A stretch of 64,000 nt of DNA from Aedes albopictus (taxonomy: Eukaryota; Arthropoda; Insecta; Diptera; Culicidae). The translations under genes and the position numbers were made by a program. The stretch's first letter is position 1; each line of letters opens with the position of its first letter. Location of the stretch: contig NC_085138.1 in the NCBI RefSeq assembly GCF_035046485.1, positions 340,950,263 to 341,014,262 of the forward strand. The letters run 5' to 3'. The notes under the pieces were generated by a model. It did not search any database. It was not told where the DNA came from and was given only the letters and a program-made list of their open reading frames with translations. This document shows positions 56,248 to 64,000 of this stretch, one piece after another.

Positions 56248-56778
56248 ATGAACAGAAATACAGGTAAATGTTTATAATGTATATATATTCCGTGGTGTGG
56301 ATAACAAGTATCTGTTATTTATTTTTAGAGAACGCTGGTTATTTCGTTGTTTTCGAAACGGTAGAACGCGGAAAAACCTTCATCTCTATCGTGCCTCAAC
56401 GTTGGGTCAACGGAAACGTCTCGGTTGTTGCCAGACAAATATGCCGCGACGTTTATCAAAGACCAGACGTCAGCCCCGTACTCAAAATGGTACAAAATTC
56501 CCTGCACACTGAAACGAAAGTCCTTCAAGACGTTCGCAGAAGCGGAAATGTCTGGTCACACTGATTCGGACTCCACGCAACCACTCCCTGTAAAAGAAAT
56601 CCGAACCAAAGGAGCTGCGAAACAAATCTTGGAAGCCTACTTCATTATTACTTTCAACAGAGCCATCCGTATCATCGGAAATTCATCACATCTGTCCACC
56701 GAGTCACGATCATGCTCAATCACCCTCAGAAGAGACACACAGCGTGCAGACCTTGCAATTCGAGTAACCCCAACTTGA
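56248..56778 (+). pseudogene. DUF4806-like gene fragment, frameshifted
   Basis: An ATG exon (56248-56263) ends at CAG|GTAAAT. A 65-bp AT-rich intron ends in ttttag at 56328, and the second exon continues in frame as ENAGYFVVFETVERGKTFISI, VPQRWV. Near 56424 a one-base change moves the sense to another frame, which gives DKYAATFIKDQTSAPYSKWY, KIPCTL, FKTFAEAE and SD before a stop at 56778. This order (VVEF-like start, VP.RW, W-to-C spacing, A..AE..SD) is what I know from the N-terminal module of arthropod DUF4806 proteins. The DUF4806 domain itself is not evident. The intron shows it is a DNA-level copy, not a processed one. Confidence 0.4.
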
Positions 56779-56907
56779 TCCGGACGGCATCACATACCCA
56801 ACGAATGATGAATGTGTCATCCATATTTACGTTAACCTCAACGGAGATGTCCTCCAAAATGTCTTTGACCGCGCATATCAAAGGCTGGATAAATGGATAT
56901 TGAGAAG

Positions 56908-58005
56908 CAGAGCCGTACCGTGGTCCCACGGCGTCCTTGGCAAGCATCTAGATTGGCACCCCACGACAATTAGACATTATTATTTTGCTAAATTTGTTTA
57001 TTCAAAGTTATTACGTTTTCAAAGTTTTCAAAGATTATAAGTACGAACACATTTTGCATTTCAAGAATCATACTTAGACCAGCACAATAGTTAAAAATGA
57101 CATTTCAGATTCTTAACATGCATGATGCATACATTTCTTAAGGAAATCTTAGTTATTTTTCGGATTTTTTTAAATGAATTTTGTTTTCAAAAATACTGAA
57201 TTGAAATTCAGGAGCTTTCAGAAATTCTCAAACGTTTTTACTATTTTTTGGCTATAGCTTCAACTGGTTTTACCAAAATTTTCTAATACTTCACCAAAAG
57301 TTTCTTGTGAAGTTCAATCAAAATTATTAATTCTTAGAAAATTTTCAGAAATCATTAGACAAAAATGGAAATGAAGTAATACCAGAAGAAATTTCGTTGA
57401 AATCTCTGGATTTTTTTTTTGCTGGATTCATTGAATGAAATTATGAAAGAGATTGTGGAGGATTTCCTGCATTTATCCGGAGAAATTCTTTGAAATGTTT
57501 TTAAATGTTTTCTTACAGAAGCCCAGCAAAAAATCCGAAGAAATACCTGGTGAAATTTATGAAGAAATTCCCGAAATAATTCATTTGTTTGAAGGGAATG
57601 AACATCATCGTCTGAATATTTTTCATTTAAAATACTTATTGTTAACACTTTAAAATATGTCAATTAATAAGTTTCCAGTAATTTACAGAGAAAAATTTTC
57701 ACTGGCATTTTGAAAACTTTTGATTTTGCTTTGCTCGTTAAAAAAGAACTAAAATAATTTCCCAAAATAAAAAAAATAAGCTAAATTCCCAGGTAACATC
57801 ATGATTAATAATCTAGAGAACGAATTTTTGAGAATAACGTAATGCAAAAAGCACTCGATCAATCTTAGGTATTTTGAAGTCTTGGTAACATACAAGAAAA
57901 CAATAGCATCAGAATATTCCTTCTAGTCTTAGACCTTTTCGGCGCCCCTTAAAGGCTGGCACCCTTGGCGGGGGCCAACCTGGCCAACCCCACGCTACGG
58001 CTCTG
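56908..58005. mobile_element. hAT-type non-autonomous element with perfect 8-bp target duplication
   Basis: The left end CAGAGCCGTACCGTGG and right end CCACGCTACGGCTCTG are inverted repeats with one mismatch. TTGAGAAG occurs directly outside both ends (56900-56907 and 58006-58013). An 8-bp target duplication with CAGRG-type ends is characteristic of hAT elements. The 1098-bp interior is AT-rich, contains some GGAATTCC-type words and has no transposase. Confidence 0.88.
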
Positions 58006-58006
58006 T

Positions 58007-58348
58007 TGAGAAGTTAGATAACACAGCGCAACTGTTTGGCAATAAACACAAGAACACTTGGCAAGGACACTGGACTGTTTCACACAGTAAGAGAGGAAAC
58101 TGGATTTTCGGACCGCGAAAGAAATTCACTGGGTTCACTTTTATTTCACTAATTTATTCTCTCTTCACTTTTTCACTACGCGTTGTCATAAGCCACGCGA
58201 ACGCTTATCGAAATCAAACTGACCCGCTACTGCGAACGGGCCGCATATTTATATCAAAAAATCCATATTCCAGAATCACGTGGAAGCTTCTACGCAAGGT
58301 TCCACGCGTGCCTAGAACCCACGCGACGATTCGGGAACCATCATCACC
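58007..58348 (-). repeat. 3' LTR of the BEL/Pao element (limits approximate)
   Basis: It lies immediately beyond the polyprotein stop. On the minus strand it starts near TGATGATGGTTCCCG and ends ...TAACTTCTCA, so both ends are TG/CA-like. The 5' LTR is outside the window, so the limits cannot be checked by comparison. No purine tract is visible before it, which leaves the right edge open. The left edge coincides within a base or two with the hAT target duplication. Confidence 0.6.
58216..58253 (-). promoter_or_regulatory. LTR promoter: TATA box and arthropod initiator
   Basis: On the minus strand TATAAATA (58253-58246) is followed by TCAGTTT (58222-58216). The initiator A lies 33 bases after the first T of the TATA box, the canonical distance. 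This would start element RNA, with AATAAA signals downstream at 58158-58153 and 58144-58139 for its end. Confidence 0.6.
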
Positions 58349-58351
58349 AAG

Positions 58352-61300
58352 CTAGCTGCAGAGCGACGACAGTCGATGATGATGATGATGACGGCTGCGG
58401 CAGCGGTGGTCTGCCGCCGAACTCAATGTTTGGAGCTCACGGCACTCACTCTCTCGCAGCGCAGGTAGCTTCGGTTTCGTCGGCTCGGGTGAGTGTGTGA
58501 GCGCCGCGTCGGTGGTCGATGACGATTCGGATGCGTTGATTGGTGTCAGTGCCCGCGCAGCCTCGCATGCTGCTGCCTTCATTGGGAGCGCATGTGCGCG
58601 AACATAGTCCCGCCCGTTGGAATGCAATTCCAACTTAGATGACTGTTGCTCGTCGGTTTCTTGCAAGGGAAGCGGCGCTAGTTTGCTTACTGCACGACGG
58701 TATACACCAGTGGTTGTCTTGACGTCAGCAACACGAACGATACCGTCCTTTCCTGGGTAGACGGCGATGATTCTTCCAAGCTTCCATGTCTGTGCTGGTT
58801 GATTATCCTCGGCCAATGAAACGACGGTGTCGATCCTTACGTTGGGCTGTTTCTTTGTCCATTTTGCTCTCGATTGTAGAGTTGAAAGGTATTCTCGAGA
58901 ACATTTTTTCCAGAAGTGGTCTCTCATCTGGTTCAGATACTGCCATTTGGTTAAGCGGTTTGCTGGTACATCCAAATACGATGGCTTGATCACCGGTTCC
59001 ATTGGTCGACCAAGCATTAGATGTGCAGGCGATATCGGTTGAGGGTCGTTGGGATCATCTGATGTGGAATATAGCGGTCTAGAGTTGACAATTGCTTCGA
59101 TGTGGGTCAACACAGTGCTAAGTTGCTCGAACGTTAGAGTTGTATTCCCGAGAGTTCTGGTGAGATGGGACTTCACTATCTTCACTCCGGCCTCCCATAA
59201 TCCTCCGAAGTTAGGTGATCTCGGCGGAATAAACTCCCATTCAACTTCTCGGCCGATCAGGAAGTCGTTGATTTTGTTCCGCTCCACCTGGTCGTTGAAC
59301 ATATCACGTAGATGTCGAAGCTCCTTCAAAGCCCCAACAAAATTGGTCCCATTGTCCGAAAATAGCTTGCGGACAAGACCACGGCGATTGATGAAACGGT
59401 CGAGAGCGGCAAGGAAAGCATCAGAGGTCAGGTCGGATACTAATTCGAGGTGGATGGCTTTCGTTGACAGGCATACGAATAGTGAGATGTACGCCTTCAC
59501 TACCTTCGGCTTGCGTTTGCCTTCCTTCACAAGTATCGGTCCGGCATAGTCCACGCCGGTCAGCTCGAATGGCTCATGCTCGGTGACTCGTGCTTCAGGT
59601 AGCACACCCATCAGAGGCTGGATGCTCCGTGGCTTCGTCCGGAAACATTTAACACAATCGTGGATCACCTTACGTATAGCGGATCGTGCATTCGTCAACC
59701 AAAATTTCTGCCGAATGGCGGCCAATAATCCGGATTGGCCCTCGTGTAGACGGTCCTCATGGTATTTGCGTATCAGCATTTCCGTAACACGATGTTTCCG
59801 AGGAAGCAGCAACTGGTGCTTGGCTTCGAAAGGCAGCTTGGAGTTTTGCAAGCGCCCTCCGATTCGTAGTAATCCTTCGTCGTCGATAAACGGCTGCAAA
59901 TTGGCCATTCGTTTCGGGAAATTGCCTCGCTGGATACTCTGGATCTCCTCATGAAGTTCACTCTGCTGCAGAATTCTAACGATGAAAATCTCGGCCTTTC
60001 GCATGTCTTGAACGGTCAAGGCACTGGATAGCATCCTCTGCTCCTTAGGTGTTCGAACTAGTCGGACGAATCGAACCACCTGTGCCAGAACCCGTTGCAA
60101 TTTGGTGAATGAGCTGAACCGTTCAAAGACCGGCTCCGACTTTATGGCTGGATTTGCGATGGTCACTTCCCTCAGCTCGGGGATTTCACATTCAGGGATC
60201 TCTGTAATCACCTCCACTTCGTACTCGGTTGTGCTGAGGAATGTTGGTCCATTCCACCACAAGCTACACTGCTTCAGCAAGTCTGGCGGCATTCCCCGTG
60301 AAACAATGTCAGCTGGGTTATTCAAAGTATTCACGTAACTCCATTGGTAACGATCGGTCAGATGCTTGATTTGGGCTACACGGTTACGAACATAAACCTG
60401 CAACCGATCCAGGGGTTTGTTGATCCAGGCCAGTACTATTTTACTGTCCGACCACAACTTGACTCCATCGAAAGACAGCTTTAGCGTTGGAGCTACCTTG
60501 GCAACTAGCTTGGCGAGTAGTAAGGCAGCACACAGCTCCAACCTAGGTATGGTCATCTCACGGAGGGGAGCTACCTTGGACTTACTGCATAGTAGATGGA
60601 CTACCGCTGAACCATCTCGTCGAACGCAACGGATGTACACGCACGCTTCATATGCACTCTTGGAAGCGTCGGCAAATCCATGGATCTCTAATACTTCCCT
60701 CTCTGTATCCACGACACACCGGGGAATTTCAAGATCTGTTATATGATCCAAGGAAGTCCGGAAAGTATTCCACCGCTGGAGTAGCTCGTCGTCAAGGGGA
60801 TCGTCCCATCCTAACTTGCTGGCCCACAAGCATTGCATTATCATTTTCGCTTCCACAATCACTGGCGCGACGAGTCCCAGTGGATCAAACAACCTCGCTA
60901 TTTGGGACAGGACACGTCGCTTGGTCACTACTGCTTCGGGGTTGGTCGTATCAGCGGATTGGCAAAACAGGAACAAATCTCGCCGTGGGTCCCACATGAG
61001 TCCTAAAGCCTTGATAGCTTGGTTGGCACTGGAGTCGTGAATTGGTACCAACTTCTCACGATCCTCCTCTGGAACACTGTCAAGGAGTTCTTCGGAGTTT
61101 GAACACCACTTTCTGACGGGAAATCCACCCTTCAGCATCAGCTCCTCGATATCGCTCCGAAGTTTGATCGCTTCATTAACCGAATCCGCACCAGAAAGGA
61201 TATCGTCCATGTAAGAGTCGTCCAAGATGATCTCGGCAGCCGTGGGATAATTCGTGCTCTCATCCCGTGCTAGTTGAATAAGCGAGCGCACAGCCAGAAA

Positions 61301-63880
61301 GGACGCTGCCGATGTTCCGTAGGTTACGGTCAACAGTTCGAAAACCTTCAGCGCTTCCGATGGGTTGCTTCGCCAGAAGATTCGCTGGTATCGGGTCTGT
61401 GAAGGGTCCACTAGTACTTGCCTGTACATTTTTGACACGTCCGCAGAGAATACGATGGGGTGGGTCCGGAAGCGCATCACTATGGTGAACAACTCACTTT
61501 GGCTGTTCGGTCCGGTCATCAGCACATCGTTTAGGGATAACCCACTCGCCTTCGCTGTAGCATCGAACACAACACGTAGCTTGGTGCTGCTACTGGATGG
61601 TTTCAGGACACAATGGTGTGGCAAGTAGTAGGCTTGAGTTCCAGGTGGGTCCTCATCCTCCTGTATCTCCCGGCAATGACCCAGGGCTCGGTACTCATCG
61701 ATGAACTCTGTGTACTGGTTCTTGAGTTCTGGATTTTTCGCCAACCTCTTCTCTAGGAGCAAAAAACGTTTCATGGCGAGGGATCTGGAGTTACTTAGCT
61801 GGCTCACAGAATCACGAAAGGGAAGTTGTACTACGAATCTTCCAGTGTCGTCACGTCGGTATGTTTGTTTGAAGTGCTCTTCAAACCGTTCTTCCTCGGT
61901 GCTTGTCATTGCAGGCTCGACAATTTCCTCCTGGTCGAAGAATCGCTTCAGGCACTCCTCTAATCCATCGTTCACGACAATGTTGGCACATACCGGGCGA
62001 TCATCGTCCTGGTCATCGTACGTACCAGCTACTACCCATCCGAATTGGGTTTCGTACAGGGTCGGCAGAGTGCTGGACAATCTGATCTGACCTTGCTTAA
62101 GGACGTCAAAGAACAGACCAGCTCCAATCAACATCTCGATCTCGTTTGGACAATGGAAGGCGGCGTCGGCTAGCAGAATACCAGGCGGGATGTTCCACGC
62201 ATCGATGTTAACGCTCACCGGCGGAACCGTGCCCGCCACCTTTGGAGTAGTGAGGCATTCAACGTTGACGGCATAATCACTGTAGTTCGATGTCATTCGC
62301 ACCACCACCTTGTGGTGCATCTTGGACTTGTTACCTCCGACGCCGATGACGGGAACATTCGCTGGTTGTTTCGGAAGCTTCAGTCTTTGAACCACAGACT
62401 CGGAAATGACGTTGATCTGCGATCCGGAGTCCAACAAGGCTCGCACACGATGAACTTGTCCGTTTTTGGCGGTCAGGTTGACCATTGCAGTCATCAGAAA
62501 TACCTGCTTACCCGGTGGAGGAATGCTACTGGAACACGATGTATTCACCGGCTGCACTGCGGGTACCGGCTTCCCTTCTGGAGTCTTCGGCGCATCAGTG
62601 GGTTTCACTTCGGGCTTCTCACGTTCGAAATGAAGTAGCGTGTGGTGTTTCTTGGAGCACTTTGAACACGACTTATCGCTGGAACACGCTGCACCACGAT
62701 GGCCTTTCCTTAGGCAGTTGAAGCAAAGATTTACTTCCTTTACCTTTGCTTGTCGCTGATCCACAGACATCTTCAGGAAGTTGGAACATTTGTAGTTCTG
62801 GTGTTGACCGGAACAGAAATCACACATGTACTCCGACGTCACTGCCGCTGCGTGCGAGGTCTTGGAAGGCACGAGCTTGGACCCAGGGGGCTTCTGGTTT
62901 AGCTTGGGATTCGGGGATACGATGGGAGCACTCTTCTCACATCTCTCCAGGATGACGCATCGTTGTTTGAGGAACTCGATCGTTTGCTCGTATTCCGGGA
63001 GCTCCGTTTGATCAATTGAAGCCTCCCATAACTCGCGGGTCTGGTCATCCAATGCGCGAGTGAGCACGGTTACCACGAGCAACTCCGACATTCCCAGCAG
63101 CGGTTGGCCAAGCTTGACAAGGTTCTCCACGTGGCGGGTGCATTCATCAATTAAGCTTCGGAGGTCCTTAGACGACTTCTTAGCCATCCTCTTCATATTC
63201 AGCAGCCCTAGAATGTGAGACTCCAAGATTAGCCGCTTGTTGCCGAACCTCTCCTCCAGGATGTCCCATGCGCGCTGGTAGTTGTTATTCTGCAACGTCT
63301 CCAAGTCGATAACGCCGGTGGCGTCTCCCTTCAAAGAGTTTTCCAAGTGGTATAGCTTCACCGCGTCCGAATCTGATGAGCGCTGCATTAGATCCTGAAA
63401 CATGGCCTTGAAGCGTGGCCATGCTTCATAACGCCCATCGAAAGTTGGCAGCGGAGCACGGAATGACTGAGACTGTACGACGATCGGCTGCTGGTTGGTG
63501 GTGACACACGGTTGCTGCTGGGTTGGGGGCGCAGTTAGCTTCTCGTTCCAGCTCTCGAGCAGCACAGACACCTCCTCGTACAGGTGCATGAATTGCAGGT
63601 AGGGATCGTCTTGCTCATCGCGCTTGTCGGCTGGGGACTGGGCCACAATTTCCTGGTGCAGCCTGATGAACTCGGTTTTTTCGGTCTCAACACTCCGTTG
63701 AAACACTTTAACTTGGGCTGGGGTTGGCTCTCTTTCTTCCTCTTCGGCCTGCTTGAGGGTGGTTAGGATTCGGTTCACGTTGCGTTGAGCTAATCCACGG
63801 TTGTGGACTAGTGCCCCAAGCTGGTCCTCACACTCAGCAGAATCAGGAACCTTCTTCACCGGCGTCCGTTTGGGTGGCAT
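58352..63880 (-). CDS. BEL/Pao retrotransposon Gag-Pol polyprotein, intact
   Basis: I chose the ATG at 63880 (MPPKRTPVKK); the frame is open upstream only by a GTG at 63913. The 1842-residue product has no stop or frameshift. In order: Gag-like region with FDGRYEAWPRFKAMF and HLENSLKGDA (about 145-190); zinc knuckles CDFC...C (about 352) and CFNCLRKGHRGAAC (386); aspartic protease LLDSGSQINVIS with the active Asp at 484; reverse transcriptase with LRVVFDATAK, SADVSKMYRQV and the catalytic YMDD at 890; RNase H starting FADASKSAYEACVY (Asp 1071); an HHCC zinc region (about 1383-1418); integrase with Asp 1445 (GVDYAGP), Asp 1509 (SDNGTN) and Glu 1563 (LWEAGVK); and a C-terminal domain around VYPGKDGIVRVADVKT. 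All catalytic residues are present. No envelope gene is present. The order protease, reverse transcriptase, RNase H, integrase in one frame fits BEL/Pao. The copy is probably young. Confidence 0.95.
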   Translation of the reverse strand: MPPKRTPVKKVPDSAECEDQLGALVHNRGLAQRNVNRILTTLKQAEEEEREPTPAQVKVFQRSVETEKTEFIRLHQEIVAQSPADKRDEQDDPYLQFMHLYEEVSVLLESWNEKLTAPPTQQQPCVTTNQQPIVVQSQSFRAPLPTFDGRYEAWPRFKAMFQDLMQRSSDSDAVKLYHLENSLKGDATGVIDLETLQNNNYQRAWDILEERFGNKRLILESHILGLLNMKRMAKKSSKDLRSLIDECTRHVENLVKLGQPLLGMSELLVVTVLTRALDDQTRELWEASIDQTELPEYEQTIEFLKQRCVILERCEKSAPIVSPNPKLNQKPPGSKLVPSKTSHAAAVTSEYMCDFCSGQHQNYKCSNFLKMSVDQRQAKVKEVNLCFNCLRKGHRGAACSSDKSCSKCSKKHHTLLHFEREKPEVKPTDAPKTPEGKPVPAVQPVNTSCSSSIPPPGKQVFLMTAMVNLTAKNGQVHRVRALLDSGSQINVISESVVQRLKLPKQPANVPVIGVGGNKSKMHHKVVVRMTSNYSDYAVNVECLTTPKVAGTVPPVSVNIDAWNIPPGILLADAAFHCPNEIEMLIGAGLFFDVLKQGQIRLSSTLPTLYETQFGWVVAGTYDDQDDDRPVCANIVVNDGLEECLKRFFDQEEIVEPAMTSTEEERFEEHFKQTYRRDDTGRFVVQLPFRDSVSQLSNSRSLAMKRFLLLEKRLAKNPELKNQYTEFIDEYRALGHCREIQEDEDPPGTQAYYLPHHCVLKPSSSSTKLRVVFDATAKASGLSLNDVLMTGPNSQSELFTIVMRFRTHPIVFSADVSKMYRQVLVDPSQTRYQRIFWRSNPSEALKVFELLTVTYGTSAASFLAVRSLIQLARDESTNYPTAAEIILDDSYMDDILSGADSVNEAIKLRSDIEELMLKGGFPVRKWCSNSEELLDSVPEEDREKLVPIHDSSANQAIKALGLMWDPRRDLFLFCQSADTTNPEAVVTKRRVLSQIARLFDPLGLVAPVIVEAKMIMQCLWASKLGWDDPLDDELLQRWNTFRTSLDHITDLEIPRCVVDTEREVLEIHGFADASKSAYEACVYIRCVRRDGSAVVHLLCSKSKVAPLREMTIPRLELCAALLLAKLVAKVAPTLKLSFDGVKLWSDSKIVLAWINKPLDRLQVYVRNRVAQIKHLTDRYQWSYVNTLNNPADIVSRGMPPDLLKQCSLWWNGPTFLSTTEYEVEVITEIPECEIPELREVTIANPAIKSEPVFERFSSFTKLQRVLAQVVRFVRLVRTPKEQRMLSSALTVQDMRKAEIFIVRILQQSELHEEIQSIQRGNFPKRMANLQPFIDDEGLLRIGGRLQNSKLPFEAKHQLLLPRKHRVTEMLIRKYHEDRLHEGQSGLLAAIRQKFWLTNARSAIRKVIHDCVKCFRTKPRSIQPLMGVLPEARVTEHEPFELTGVDYAGPILVKEGKRKPKVVKAYISLFVCLSTKAIHLELVSDLTSDAFLAALDRFINRRGLVRKLFSDNGTNFVGALKELRHLRDMFNDQVERNKINDFLIGREVEWEFIPPRSPNFGGLWEAGVKIVKSHLTRTLGNTTLTFEQLSTVLTHIEAIVNSRPLYSTSDDPNDPQPISPAHLMLGRPMEPVIKPSYLDVPANRLTKWQYLNQMRDHFWKKCSREYLSTLQSRAKWTKKQPNVRIDTVVSLAEDNQPAQTWKLGRIIAVYPGKDGIVRVADVKTTTGVYRRAVSKLAPLPLQETDEQQSSKLELHSNGRDYVRAHALPMKAAACEAARALTPINASESSSTTDAALTHSPEPTKPKLPALRESECRELQTLSSAADHRCRSRHHHHHRLSSLCS

Positions 63881-64000
63881 TCTGATGTAGAATATCTCAC
63901 GGGTCAGCAACACAGAACTCGGACAGGAATTCCGACGCCTTTGTCACAGTGGATGGACGGACTCCGGAATAACGAACGCAAACACTATGCGACGTTTAAA
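63881..64000 (-). other. Leader upstream of the BEL/Pao frame
   Basis: These 120 bases continue the element towards its 5' LTR, which is not in the window. I see no recognisable primer-binding site here. Confidence 0.5.

Overview
The window is eukaryotic and looks like intergenic or intronic DNA from an aedine mosquito (Aedes-type). The evidence is its mobile-element content: BEL/Pao, Loa/Lian-like, R1-like and RTE-like retrotransposons, a Tc1/mariner element with the D-37-E spacing described from mosquitoes, tRNA-derived SINEs, many MITEs, short introns and AT-rich spacers. I recognise no complete host gene. Two short stretches look like possible host exons, and one broken DUF4806-like gene fragment is present. 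The species cannot be fixed from the sequence alone.

Layout. 1-9.4 kb: decayed GGAATTCC-type repeats, a foldback element that cuts off an RTE-like retrotransposon (minus strand), and host-like spacer. 9.5-12.65 kb: a composite element with a 152-bp internal tandem repeat, itself hit by a MITE and by a retroposon with a 23-bp target duplication. 13.0-19.25 kb: a layered nest, in order MITE, inner MITE, Loa-like retrotransposon (flanked by 269-bp direct repeats), then a retroposon with a 25-bp target duplication. 19.3-31.9 kb: AT-rich spacer, at least four MITEs, a SINE and several decayed GGAATTCC patches. 31.9-36.0 kb: a tandem array of about 171 copies of a 24-bp unit with higher-order duplications. 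36.1-39.0 kb: a D37E mariner with a 1.6-kb element inside it. 39-47 kb: decayed repeats, a MITE, a broken RTE-like element (plus strand) carrying a 221-bp perfect palindrome with a hammerhead-ribozyme-like core, then unrecognised spacer. 47.2-51.9 kb: a nearly complete R1-like element (minus strand). 52.2-55.8 kb: a SINE, a 959-bp foldback MITE between two TA microsatellites, and a possible Helitron end. 56.2-58.0 kb: the DUF4806-like fragment and a hAT-type element with a perfect 8-bp target duplication. 58.0-64.0 kb: most of a BEL/Pao LTR retrotransposon (minus strand) with one uninterrupted 1842-residue polyprotein; its 5' LTR lies beyond the window.

The protein-coding sequences that can be named serve transposition: endonuclease, reverse transcriptase, RNase H, protease, integrase and transposase. 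Only the BEL polyprotein is unbroken. The others are cut by deletions, frameshifts, stops or later insertions, so the window reads as a stack of dated insertions. The most unusual elements are the 24-bp satellite with its window-wide decayed relatives, the palindromic ribozyme-like repeat, and the 269-bp duplication around the Loa element.
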